The translations under genes were made by a program, and so were the position numbers. Of a stretch of DNA of 23,809 nucleotides, positions 1 to 8,249 are shown piece by piece (within the stretch, counting starts at the first letter, position 1; every line of letters starts with the position of its first letter). The notes below the pieces were generated by a model. That model had not been told where the DNA came from. It worked only from the letters and a program-made list of their open reading frames with translations, and ran no database searches. The stretch covers positions 4,040-27,848 of the forward strand of contig QHUF01000046.1 of NCBI GenBank assembly GCA_003221075.1. Reading direction: 5' to 3'. The DNA is from Gemmatimonadota bacterium (GTDB lineage Bacteria > Gemmatimonadota > Gemmatimonadetes > Gemmatimonadales > GWC2-71-9).

Positions 1-2
1 CC

Positions 3-1367
3 AGGGCGCTCGCATCCGTACAACAGTCTCGCAAGGCCGTGGAAGCGGCCGTCGCCCGCGGCGAGACGATCTACGGCGTCAACACCGGGTTCGGAAAGCT
101 CGCGCACGTACGCATCCCGCCGGAGCAGGCCCGCCAGCTTCAGCTCAATCTCATCCGCAGCCATGCGTCCGGCGTTGGCGAACCCCTCCCGCCCGATGCC
201 GTCCGCGCGATGATGCTGCTGCGGGCGAACGTCCTCGTGCGCGGCACGAGTGGGGTGCGGCCGGTCCTTCCCGAGCTTCTGGTCGACATGTTGAACCGCA
301 AGCTCCATCCCACCGTGCCGTCACAGGGAAGCGTAGGTGCCTCCGGCGACCTTGCACCGCTGTCGCACCTCGCGCTGGCGATGATTGGCGAGGGGGACGT
401 GAAGGTCCCAAGTCCCATCACGCTCGAGGCCAAAGAAGGATTGGCCTTCGTAAACGGGACGCAGGCGCAGACCGGTCTTGCCGCGCTGCTCGTGGCGGAC
501 GCCTGGATGCTGTGGCGGAGCGCTCACGCCGCCGCCGCGATGAGTCTCGAGGCGGTCCGCGGTTCGCCCGATCCCTTCGACGCCCGCATCCACGACGCCC
601 GCCCGCACCCGTGGCAACAGCGCTCGGCGGCGTTGCTGCGCGACTTGCTCGCCGACAGTGAAATCCGCGAGTCGCATCGCGACAACGATCCCCGGGTACA
701 GGACGCCTACTCGCTCCGTTGCACGCCACAGGTACTCGGCGCCGTGGGGGAGGGGCTCGCCTTCGCCGAACGGCTGGTGACGACCGAGCTCAACGCGGCG
801 ACGGACAATCCACTCGTCTTCGGCAACGATGTCCTGTCGGGGGGAAACTTCCATGGGCAGCCCATCGCGCTCGCGCTCGACGTGATCGGGATCGCGCTGA
901 CCACGCTTGCCGGCCTCGCCGAGCGGCGTCTCGAGCGCGTAGTGAACCCCGATTTGTCGTCGGGACTGCCGGCCTTTCTCGCGCACGACCCCGGGCTCGA
1001 ATCGGGCTTCATGATCGCGCAGATCGCGGCCGCGGCGCTCGTCGCCGATTGCCGTGTGCTCGCGACTCCGGCGAGCGTGCAGTCGGTACCGACGGAAGGA
1101 AACCAGGAAGACGTGGTGCCGATGGGGATGACCGCTGCGTGGAAAGCGGGACGCATCCTCGCCAACGCCGAGCGCATCGTCGCGATCGAGCTGCTCGCCG
1201 GCGCGCAGGGACTCGAGTACTTGAAGCCGTTACGGCCCGCCAAGGCCGTCGCGCGGCTCCAGGCCGCCGTGCGGCAGGAGTCCGCCGCGCTGACGGGAGA
1301 CCGGCCCCTCACGGCCGATATCGAAAAAGTCGCGGCACGCATTCGTGAGGGGAGATTTGCGTCGTGA
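3..1367 (+). CDS. hutH: Histidine ammonia-lyase, 5'-truncated by window edge
   Basis: Histidine ammonia-lyase removes ammonia from L-histidine to give urocanate, the first step of cytosolic histidine breakdown. The reading frame is open from the first full codon at base 3, giving 454 visible codons; the family is about 500-510 residues, so roughly 50 N-terminal residues lie outside the window. The Ala-Ser-Gly triplet that cyclises into the MIO electrophile is at bases 339-347, inside GSVGASGDLAPL. Other active-site signatures present are YGVNTGFG, SHASGVG, NGTQA, YSLRCTPQ and GGNFHGQP. One departure is QEDVV where well-studied enzymes read QEDHV. The stop TGA (1365-1367) overlaps the GTG start of hutU, so the two genes are translationally coupled. 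Identity is clear from motifs and neighbours. The upstream promoter and any hut regulator are not visible. Confidence 0.97.
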   Translation, partial: RALASVQQSRKAVEAAVARGETIYGVNTGFGKLAHVRIPPEQARQLQLNLIRSHASGVGEPLPPDAVRAMMLLRANVLVRGTSGVRPVLPELLVDMLNRKLHPTVPSQGSVGASGDLAPLSHLALAMIGEGDVKVPSPITLEAKEGLAFVNGTQAQTGLAALLVADAWMLWRSAHAAAAMSLEAVRGSPDPFDARIHDARPHPWQQRSAALLRDLLADSEIRESHRDNDPRVQDAYSLRCTPQVLGAVGEGLAFAERLVTTELNAATDNPLVFGNDVLSGGNFHGQPIALALDVIGIALTTLAGLAERRLERVVNPDLSSGLPAFLAHDPGLESGFMIAQIAAAALVADCRVLATPASVQSVPTEGNQEDVVPMGMTAAWKAGRILANAERIVAIELLAGAQGLEYLKPLRPAKAVARLQAAVRQESAALTGDRPLTADIEKVAARIREGRFAS

Positions 1368-3016
1368 AGGCCCCGCGCGGGACCACGAAATCGTGCAAGG
1401 GATGGGTTCAAGAAGCGGCCCTGCGGATGTTGATGAACAACCTCGACCCGGACGTTGCGGAACGACCCGACGACCTGGTCGTATACGGCGGCACCGGCAA
1501 GGCGGCGCGGAATTGGGCGTCGTTCGACGCGATCTGCCGGACCCTGCGCGCGCTTGCCGACGACGAGACGCTGCTCGTGCAATCGGGGAAACCGGTCGGC
1601 GTCTTCACGACGCACCCTGACGCACCGCGCGTGCTCATCGCCAACGCCAACCTCGTCGGCCGCTTCGCAACGTGGGAAGTGTTTCGCGATCTCGAGCGCC
1701 GCGGGCTGATCATGTATGGCCAGATGACCGCGGGATCGTGGATCTACATCGGGACGCAGGGAATCCTGCAAGGCACGTACGAAACACTGGGTGCTGTGGG
1801 CGCCCGCCACTTCGGTGGATCGCTCAAGGGCCGCGTTGTGCTCACAGGTGGATTGGGCGGCATGGGCGGTGCGCAACCGCTGGCGGCGACCATGAACGAA
1901 GGAATTTGCCTCGCCGTCGAGGTCGATCCGTCCCGCGTGGAACGGCGTCTGCAGACGCGCTATCTCGACCGCGCCACGTCGTCGGTGGACGAGGCGCTGG
2001 CGTGGTGTGAAGACGCGAGACGACGCGGCAGCGCAGTGTCCGTCGGCCTGGTCGGCAACTGCGCCGATGTCCTGCCCGAGCTCATCACCCGGGGTTTTGC
2101 TCCCGACGTCGTTACGGACCAAACGTCCGCTCACGATCCATTGAATGGCTACGTCCCGAGCGGGTTGACGCTGGCGGAGGCGGCGGAGCTGCGGCGCCAA
2201 TCTCCTGACGACTACGTGAAGCGTGCGCGCGCGAGCATCAGCGCCCACGTGCGCGCGATGCTGGCATTTCAAGAACGCGGCGCGGTCACATTCGACTACG
2301 GCAACAACATCCGCACCGAAGCCCGTGAGGCGGGAGTGGCCGACGCGTTTACGATTCCCGGCTTCGTGCCGGAATACATCCGGCCGCTGTTCTGTGAGGG
2401 GAAGGGTCCGTTTCGCTGGGTGGCGCTCTCGGGCGAAACGAAGGATCTGCATCGCACCGACCAACTGGTGCTGGAGCTGTTTCCTGACAACGCGCATCTC
2501 AAACGTTGGATCACGTTGGCTCAGCAACGTGTCGCGTTTCAGGGTCTCCCGGCGCGGATCTGCTGGCTGGGGCAGGGGGAGCGCGCGACGTTCGGCGTCG
2601 CGTTGAACGATCTGGTGCGACGCGGCGAGGTCTCTGCGCCGATCGTGATCGGTCGCGATCACCTCGATACCGGATCGGTCGCGTCACCGTTCCGCGAGAC
2701 CGAGGGGATGCGCGATGGCTCCGATGCCATCGCGGACTGGGCGATTCTCAATGCGTTGCTCAACACGGCATCCGGCGCCTCGTGGGTTTCTTTCCACCAC
2801 GGCGGCGGCGTCGGCATTGGGAACTCGCTGCATGCCGGTCAGGTCATCGTCGCCGACGGGACGGACGCTGCGGGCAAGCGGCTCGCGCGTGTGCTCACGA
2901 ACGATCCCGGCATCGGCGTCGCCCGTCATGCCGACGCGGGCTATCCGGAAGCGGTCGAAACGGCGCGGCGCCATCACATCCATTTGCCAATGGCCGGTGG
3001 GGGGGATCTCGACTGA
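1364..3016 (+). CDS. hutU: Urocanate hydratase
   Basis: Urocanase hydrates urocanate to imidazolonepropionate using tightly bound NAD+ as an electrophile, the second step of histidine degradation. The 550-residue length is normal for the family (about 550-560). Visible signatures are YGGTGKAARNW near the N-terminus, the glycine-rich NAD-binding GGLGGMGG at residues 162-169, TSAHDPLNGY, DYGNNIR, and C400 in ARICWLGQGER, which corresponds to the conserved active-site cysteine (C410 in the Pseudomonas putida enzyme). The C-terminal HHGGGVGIGNS and LTNDPG segments are also intact. The GTG start at 1364 overlaps the hutH stop in a GTGA arrangement and leaves a start-proximal sequence typical of the family. 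Its 3' end overlaps the proposed hutI start. Confidence 0.98.
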   Translation: MKAPRGTTKSCKGWVQEAALRMLMNNLDPDVAERPDDLVVYGGTGKAARNWASFDAICRTLRALADDETLLVQSGKPVGVFTTHPDAPRVLIANANLVGRFATWEVFRDLERRGLIMYGQMTAGSWIYIGTQGILQGTYETLGAVGARHFGGSLKGRVVLTGGLGGMGGAQPLAATMNEGICLAVEVDPSRVERRLQTRYLDRATSSVDEALAWCEDARRRGSAVSVGLVGNCADVLPELITRGFAPDVVTDQTSAHDPLNGYVPSGLTLAEAAELRRQSPDDYVKRARASISAHVRAMLAFQERGAVTFDYGNNIRTEAREAGVADAFTIPGFVPEYIRPLFCEGKGPFRWVALSGETKDLHRTDQLVLELFPDNAHLKRWITLAQQRVAFQGLPARICWLGQGERATFGVALNDLVRRGEVSAPIVIGRDHLDTGSVASPFRETEGMRDGSDAIADWAILNALLNTASGASWVSFHHGGGVGIGNSLHAGQVIVADGTDAAGKRLARVLTNDPGIGVARHADAGYPEAVETARRHHIHLPMAGGGDLD

Positions 3017-4245
3017 AGACGTTGCTCGTCGGCGCGCGGCAGGTCGTGACGTGTCGCGGTCCGGCGCGCGCCCGCCGGGGGCGTGAAATGACGGACGTCG
3101 AAGTGCTGTCCGATGCGGCCGTGCTTATCGACGGCGACCGCATTGCGTGGGTCGGATCGCGCGCCGAGGCTCCACGCGGCGGCGCGAACGTCGTGGAAAT
3201 CGATGGTGTCCTGTTCCCAGGTTTCATCGATTGTCACACCCACGGCGTCTTCGGCGCGCCTCGGCTCGATGACCAGGAGCGGCGCGCGCTCGGCGTCGAC
3301 TATAAGGCCATCGCCGCGGCCGGCGGCGGAATCCTGCAGTCGGTTCGTGACGTGCGCGGCATGTCCGAAGCGCAGCTCGAGGCGCTCACGCGATCGCGTC
3401 TCGAAACGTTGATTGCGCACGGGGCGACGACGATCGAAGTGAAATCGGGGTACGGTCTGGAGCTCGACGCCGAGCTGAAGCAGCTCAGGGTGATCCGGCG
3501 GCTGAGCGAGCAATTGCCTGCCACGCTGATCCCGACCTTTCTCGGCGCGCACGAGGTCCCACCCGAGTATCGCAACAACCGCGCGGACTACGTGCAGCTG
3601 GTCTGTGAGGAAATGCTTCCGGCCGTAGCGCGCGAAAGTCTGGCGCGGTGTTGTGATGTGTTCTGCGAACCCGGCGTCTTCACCGTCGCGGAGAGTCGGC
3701 AGATTCTCACGGCCGCGCGGCGGCACGGCTTTGCCGTGAAGCTGCACGCCGATGAGCTCGAGGGCTCGGGCGGCGCCGAGCTGGCAGTCGAGCTGGGCGC
3801 GTTGTCGGCGGATCATCTGGCCGCCATCTCCGATTCGGGCATCCGCGCACTCGCCGCCAGCACGACGGTGGCCGTGCTGCTGCCCGCCACGATGATTTTT
3901 CTGGGCAAGCGATCGCAGGCGCCCGCCCGTCGTTTGATCGACGCCGGGGCGGCGGTCGCGCTGGCCACGGACTTCAATCCGGGCACGTCGCCCACGGTGA
4001 GCCTCCCCCTCGTCATGACGCTGGGCGTCTCGCAACTTGGGCTACGTCACGCGGAAGTTGTGACGGCGGTGACGATCAATGCCGCCGCCGCACTCGGACT
4101 CGCCGCCGACCGGGGCCAGATCGCCGCGGGATGTGTCGCGGATCTCATCGCCGTGGCGGTTGACGACTGGCGGGAGGTCGCTTACTGGATGGGGAAGGAT
4201 GTCGTAAGCGCCGTCTGGACAGCAGGTTCGGCTTGTCCCGCCTAG
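3013..4245 (+). CDS. hutI: Imidazolonepropionase, probable CTG start
   Basis: Imidazolonepropionase is a metal-dependent amidohydrolase that opens the imidazolone ring to give N-formimino-L-glutamate, the third hut step. Metal ligands visible with the proposed start are H75 and H77 (CHTHG), H245 (LHADELEG) and D320 (ATDFNPGTSP); SADHL adds another conserved histidine. The frame has no ATG or GTG at the expected N-terminus. CTG at 3013 gives MKTLLVGARQVVTC and 410 residues, matching the family length, overlaps the hutU stop as CTGA, and sits about 6 bases after a G-rich Shine-Dalgarno-like run (GGGGGG, 3000-3006). TTG at 3022 is the main alternative but is spaced too far from that run. The product assignment is secure; the exact start is inference. 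Confidence 0.96.
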   Translation: MKTLLVGARQVVTCRGPARARRGREMTDVEVLSDAAVLIDGDRIAWVGSRAEAPRGGANVVEIDGVLFPGFIDCHTHGVFGAPRLDDQERRALGVDYKAIAAAGGGILQSVRDVRGMSEAQLEALTRSRLETLIAHGATTIEVKSGYGLELDAELKQLRVIRRLSEQLPATLIPTFLGAHEVPPEYRNNRADYVQLVCEEMLPAVARESLARCCDVFCEPGVFTVAESRQILTAARRHGFAVKLHADELEGSGGAELAVELGALSADHLAAISDSGIRALAASTTVAVLLPATMIFLGKRSQAPARRLIDAGAAVALATDFNPGTSPTVSLPLVMTLGVSQLGLRHAEVVTAVTINAAAALGLAADRGQIAAGCVADLIAVAVDDWREVAYWMGKDVVSAVWTAGSACPA

Positions 4246-4261
4246 GCGGCCCCGATATCTT
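4233..4261 (+). promoter_or_regulatory. Candidate promoter with palindromic spacer, upstream of TPR gene
   Basis: TTGTCC (4233-4238) and TATCTT (4256-4261) are separated by 17 bases, each matching the sigma-70 consensus at 4 of 6 positions. A perfect 12-bp palindrome, CCGCCTAGGCGG (4238-4249), spans the hutI stop codon and fills part of the spacer, so it could be an operator. Transcription would start about 5 bases before the ATG at 4273, giving a nearly leaderless mRNA. This is motif reading only. Confidence 0.4.
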
Positions 4262-4272
4262 AGTCGGTCCAT

Positions 4273-7245
4273 ATGTCAAAGCTCGAGCAGCTCAAAGAAA
4301 AGGCGAAGGGTCTCGAGGCCAAGGAACCGAAGCGGGCCGTGGAGATCTGGCTCGAGGTTCTCAACAATCAGGACGAAACGAATCCTGATCTCTCCATCTA
4401 CAACCGTATCGGCGATCTCTACATCAAGCTGAAGGACCCCGGTCTGGCGGCGGATTACTACGACCAGGCGGTGGACAAATACGCCGAGCTCGGCTTTCAC
4501 AACAACGCCATCGCGATGTGCAACAAGGTGCTGCGCAACGCTCCGGCACGGCAGACGACGTATCTGAAACTGGCGAAGCTGTACGGCGCCAAGGGGTTCA
4601 TGTCGGAGGCGAAACAGAACTTCGTCGAATACGCTGAACGGATGCAGAAGGTCGGGAAGATCGAGCACGCGTTTGCAGCGCTGAAGGAATTCACCGACAT
4701 CTCGCCGGAGAGCGCGTCGTTGCGCGAAATGCTCTCCGAGCATCTCAAGATGTATGGCGCCGATCCCGGCAAGCGCGGCTCGTCCGCGCGGGTCAACACG
4801 CCGCCGCCGAGAACCGCGCCGCCTGCCGGTGGAGACCACCACGACCTCTCCAAGTCAGGGAAGCGGAAGACCTCGAGCCTCGTCTTTCTCGATCTCGACG
4901 CGCCGAGTGCACCCAAAGGGAGCAAGGCGCCGGCCCCAGCCGCCAAAGCGGCGCCGCCGGAGCCGCCCCCGCCACCGGTTGCCGAGAAGCTCATTGAGGA
5001 GGTCGTGCCGGAGCCGGACGAGTCGCTGGAGATCGAGACCACGAGTCTCGTCGATGAAGCGCCCGGTGGTGGCGGGAGTGGGGCGGACAGCATGCTCGAG
5101 GGTTTGGAGACGACCGTCGCGGACTTCGGGCAGGTGCGCCACGAGACTCCCTCGACCCCGTCGCTCCGCGAGGAACTGAATCCGGCAGATCTCGAGTTCG
5201 AGACCGTGCCGGAGCTCGAGCCCACGATCCCCGACGTGAGCCCGGACGAGGGCATCGAATTGGAAGGGGCCGATCTCGTCCTCGAGGGGAACGTCGTCGA
5301 GAAGCCGGCCGCCCCGCCGCCTCCACCGGCGAAAAAGGCGGTGCCGACGCTCAAGCCGCTCGGGCGGGGACCAGCCGGCAAAGCGGCTCCCGAACCGCCG
5401 CGCGTAAAGCCGGTGGTACCGAAGCGTCCAGCCGCGTCGCCGGCATCCTCGGCGCCGGGGAACCGCAAAACCGTCGTCGAGGTACCACCGCTCGAGTTGG
5501 AGCCGGACTTCGAGACGGACACGACTGACGCGGGGCATGAGGTCGATGATGAGCCGCTTGCCCTCGACGAGACCTCGACGCCCCGACATCCGAGCTTCAT
5601 CCAGACCGAAGACGAGACCTCGATCTCCACGGGCGGACGTCGCTCCGGGTTCATCGATCTCGGGGTCGACGAGATCAACAGCGGTGGAGATCAGGCCGGA
5701 TCGCTCGTGTTTTCCAACATCGAGCAGACGCCGGCCGCGCCGGGCATCGAGGAGCTCGAGAGCCAAGTCGCCGACAATCCCGACGATCCCGAAGCGCATC
5801 AAGCCCTCGGCGAAGCGCTGATCGAGCAGGGCGACCGGGAGCGGGGAATCGAAGAGCTCGATCTCGCCGCCGCCGGGTACGAGAACGCCGGCAATCTCTC
5901 GCACGCGCGCGATCTCGTGGACGAAGTGCTGAGGCTCGACCCGAACAGCGTGCGTCACCGGCAGAAGGCGGTGGAGTTCGCGTTCAAGGCCGGCGACAAG
6001 GCGAAGCTGATCGACGCCTATCTCGAGCTCGCCGACGCCCTGCTGCGTTCGGACCTTCCAGAAAAAGCCCGCGCGGTGTACGCGCGCGTTGCGGAACACG
6101 ATGCCAAAAATGAGCGCGCCAAGGCCGCGCTTTCGATGCTCGCCCCATCCGTTGCGGCGCCGGCGCCCGTGCACGGCAGGCCCGAGGGCAAGGTCAAGGC
6201 CAAAGACGCCAAGATGAAAGTCCGCGACGAAGCAGCCGCGGACGGCGATTTCATCGACCTCGGCTCGATGCTCACCGACGACGAAGACGACGATGTCCCC
6301 AAGGACACGCGGATGACGGTCGCCGATGAAGAGCCGACCGGCGACGAAGAGCAGGACTTTCAGGACATGCTGGCCCGTTTCAAGCAGGGCATCGACGAGA
6401 ACATCGACGAGGCGGACTTTCAGTCGCACTACGATCTCGGCGTCGCGTTCAAGGAAATGGACAAGGCGAAGCTGATCGACGCCTATCTCGAGCTCGCCGA
6501 CGCCCTGCTGCGTTCGGACCTTCCAGAAAAAGCCCGCGCGGTGTACGCGCGCGTTGCGGAACACGATGCCAAAAATGAGCGCGCCAAGGCCGCGCTTTCG
6601 ATGCTCGCCCCATCCGTTGCGGCGCCGGCGCCCGTGCACGGCAGGCCCGAGGGCAAGGTCAAGGCCAAAGACGCCAAGATGAAAGTCCGCGACGAAGCAG
6701 CCGCGGACGGCGATTTCATCGACCTCGGCTCGATGCTCACCGACGACGAAGACGACGATGTCCCCAAGGACACGCGGATGACGGTCGCCGATGAAGAGCC
6801 GACCGGCGACGAAGAGCAGGACTTTCAGGACATGCTGGCCCGTTTCAAGCAGGGCATCGACGAGAACATCGACGAGGCGGACTTTCAGTCGCACTACGAT
6901 CTCGGCGTCGCGTTCAAGGAAATGGGCTTGCTCGACGAGGCGATTGCAGAGCTGCAGAAAGCGCTGCGTGCGCCGGAAGGAAAGCTGCGCACCTCGGAGA
7001 TGCTGGGTATCTGCTTCTTCGAGAAGGGCGCGTACGGCGTCGCCGAATCGATTCTGCGCCGCGGGCTCGATCTGCCCGCCCACGGCGATCAGGAGCGACT
7101 CGGCGTCCTGTACTGGCTCGGTCGCGCACTCGAACAACAGGGCAAGAAGGCGGACGCCCGCGATTTGTACGGGCGCGTCTTCGCGGTAGACATTCGTTTC
7201 CTCGATGCCGAGCAGCGCGTCAAAGCGCTCGCCAAAGCGAAATAG
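4273..7245 (+). CDS. TPR protein with acidic/proline-rich linker and internal duplication
   Basis: A 990-residue protein of unknown function. Residues about 1-160 form TPR helices (RIGDLYIKLKDPGLAADYYDQA and following). Residues about 165-490 are low-complexity, rich in Pro, Ala, Glu and Asp, and likely disordered. A second TPR block starts near 490 and is interrupted by an acidic stretch. The C-terminal about 105 residues are TPR again. Residues 575-729 and 730-884 are identical because the DNA holds an exact 465-bp tandem duplication; without it the protein would be 835 residues. Short motifs recur in the linker: FIDLG at 460-464, 660-664 and 815-819, and SLVF at 202-205 and 477-480. No signal peptide or membrane segment is visible, so it is probably a cytoplasmic scaffold. 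It stops 1 base before the GTG of the prenyl synthase, but no functional link is evident. Confidence 0.9.
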   Translation: MSKLEQLKEKAKGLEAKEPKRAVEIWLEVLNNQDETNPDLSIYNRIGDLYIKLKDPGLAADYYDQAVDKYAELGFHNNAIAMCNKVLRNAPARQTTYLKLAKLYGAKGFMSEAKQNFVEYAERMQKVGKIEHAFAALKEFTDISPESASLREMLSEHLKMYGADPGKRGSSARVNTPPPRTAPPAGGDHHDLSKSGKRKTSSLVFLDLDAPSAPKGSKAPAPAAKAAPPEPPPPPVAEKLIEEVVPEPDESLEIETTSLVDEAPGGGGSGADSMLEGLETTVADFGQVRHETPSTPSLREELNPADLEFETVPELEPTIPDVSPDEGIELEGADLVLEGNVVEKPAAPPPPPAKKAVPTLKPLGRGPAGKAAPEPPRVKPVVPKRPAASPASSAPGNRKTVVEVPPLELEPDFETDTTDAGHEVDDEPLALDETSTPRHPSFIQTEDETSISTGGRRSGFIDLGVDEINSGGDQAGSLVFSNIEQTPAAPGIEELESQVADNPDDPEAHQALGEALIEQGDRERGIEELDLAAAGYENAGNLSHARDLVDEVLRLDPNSVRHRQKAVEFAFKAGDKAKLIDAYLELADALLRSDLPEKARAVYARVAEHDAKNERAKAALSMLAPSVAAPAPVHGRPEGKVKAKDAKMKVRDEAAADGDFIDLGSMLTDDEDDDVPKDTRMTVADEEPTGDEEQDFQDMLARFKQGIDENIDEADFQSHYDLGVAFKEMDKAKLIDAYLELADALLRSDLPEKARAVYARVAEHDAKNERAKAALSMLAPSVAAPAPVHGRPEGKVKAKDAKMKVRDEAAADGDFIDLGSMLTDDEDDDVPKDTRMTVADEEPTGDEEQDFQDMLARFKQGIDENIDEADFQSHYDLGVAFKEMGLLDEAIAELQKALRAPEGKLRTSEMLGICFFEKGAYGVAESILRRGLDLPAHGDQERLGVLYWLGRALEQQGKKADARDLYGRVFAVDIRFLDAEQRVKALAKAK
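5995..6459 (+). repeat. Tandem duplication, copy 1 (465 bp)
   Basis: First copy of a 465-bp unit that is base-for-base identical to 6460-6924 by direct reading. It encodes 155 residues (575-729 of the TPR protein) and keeps the reading frame. A 12-mer, TCGCGTTCAAGG, lies just left of this copy (5978-5989) and again at the same 465-base offset (6443-6454), five mismatched bases from the junction. Confidence 0.97.
6460..6924 (+). repeat. Tandem duplication, copy 2 (465 bp)
   Basis: Second exact copy of the unit at 5995-6459. Identity ends after 6925, where the original downstream sequence (encoding GLLDEAIAEL) resumes. The new junction joins AFKEM to DKAKL and imitates the original AFKAG-DKAKL context, so the TPR helix register is preserved. 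Confidence 0.97.
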
Positions 7246-7246
7246 C

Positions 7247-8242
7247 GTGAGTCAACAAGTCGCCCGTGTCAGCCTCCATGACGTCCAGCGGCCGGTGGCT
7301 GGTGAATTGGAGCAAGTGGTCGTCGAGCTGCGCCGCGTCATCGCCGCGGACTTCCCGATCGTGAGTGAAGTGAACGATCACCTGCTGCACATGAAGGGAA
7401 AACTCTTCCGGCCGACGTTGCTGCTGCTCAGTCACCAGGCGGCGGGATCCAAGGATGCGCGGGCGGTGACTCTGGCGGCGGTGGTGGAGTTGATCCACCT
7501 CGCGACGCTCGTGCACGACGATTCGGTCGACCACTCCGTCTTGCGGCGCGGGTTGCCCACGATCAATGCCCTGTTCTCCCATCAGATCGCGGTGATCATG
7601 GGGGACTATCTCTATTCGCGCGCGATCATCGAGCTGGTGCGACTGGACGACCATGAAGCGTTGCGCGTGCTCGCGCGCGTCACCAACGAGATGACCGTCG
7701 GAGAGATGCGGCAGCTCGAGGCGCACGACAAGCTCGCATATGGTGAAGGCGCCTACGACGCACTGATTCGCGCCAAGACGGCGTCGCTGCTGTCGGGCGC
7801 GTGCGAAGTGGGCGCGCTCACGGCGCCCGCCCACTTCCGCCATGCCCTGGCGCGCTTTGGGATGCTCCTGGGGATGGCGTTCCAGATCACGGACGACCTG
7901 CTCGACTACACCGAGCCCGAAGCGGTGACCGGGAAGCCGTCCGGCCTGGATCTGCGGGAGCATAAGGTGACCCTGCCGCTGATCGCCGCGCTCGCGCGGA
8001 TGCCGGCGGAAGGGCCAGGCCGGCTGGTCGTGGCGGAGCTGATGGAGGCCGCAGAGCCGAGTGACGATTTGGTCGCTGAAGTGATCCGACTAGTCGAAGG
8101 CGCGGGTGGGCTCGAGACGGCGCGCCAGCGGGCGCTCGACCTCGCCCAGCAGGCGGAGGCGGAGCTCGACGTCTTGCCCCCGTCACCCGCGCGGGACGCG
8201 CTACAGGGGAGCATTGCTTATGCCGTGGAACGCCGGAGTTAG
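7247..8242 (+). CDS. Trans-polyprenyl diphosphate synthase (IspB/HepT type)
   Basis: An all-alpha prenyl chain elongase that condenses isopentenyl diphosphate onto an allylic diphosphate, most likely making the long side chain of a respiratory quinone. Both aspartate-rich motifs that bind the Mg2+-diphosphate are present: DDSVD at residues 91-95 (followed by RRG) and DDLLDY at 216-221. The KGKLFRP segment near the N-terminus and GDYLYSRA also fit long-chain synthases (IspB, HepT) better than short-chain farnesyl synthases, but chain length cannot be read with certainty. The GTG at 7247, one base after the TPR gene stop, gives 331 residues. An in-frame ATG at 7205 would add 14 residues inside the upstream gene and is less likely. 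Probably co-transcribed with the flanking genes. Confidence 0.94.
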   Translation: MSQQVARVSLHDVQRPVAGELEQVVVELRRVIAADFPIVSEVNDHLLHMKGKLFRPTLLLLSHQAAGSKDARAVTLAAVVELIHLATLVHDDSVDHSVLRRGLPTINALFSHQIAVIMGDYLYSRAIIELVRLDDHEALRVLARVTNEMTVGEMRQLEAHDKLAYGEGAYDALIRAKTASLLSGACEVGALTAPAHFRHALARFGMLLGMAFQITDDLLDYTEPEAVTGKPSGLDLREHKVTLPLIAALARMPAEGPGRLVVAELMEAAEPSDDLVAEVIRLVEGAGGLETARQRALDLAQQAEAELDVLPPSPARDALQGSIAYAVERRS

Positions 8243-8249
8243 TAGATCC

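Noticed and set aside
707..2662. Long minus-strand open frame opposite hutH and hutU
   Set aside because: It mirrors two well-supported genes. Its translation is Arg/His-rich with no family resemblance, as expected antisense to GC-rich genes.
4855..7137. Long minus-strand open frame opposite the TPR gene, with an internal repeat
   Set aside because: Its repeat is only the complement of the 465-bp duplication, and its composition is that of an antisense shadow. The plus frame has clear TPR helices.
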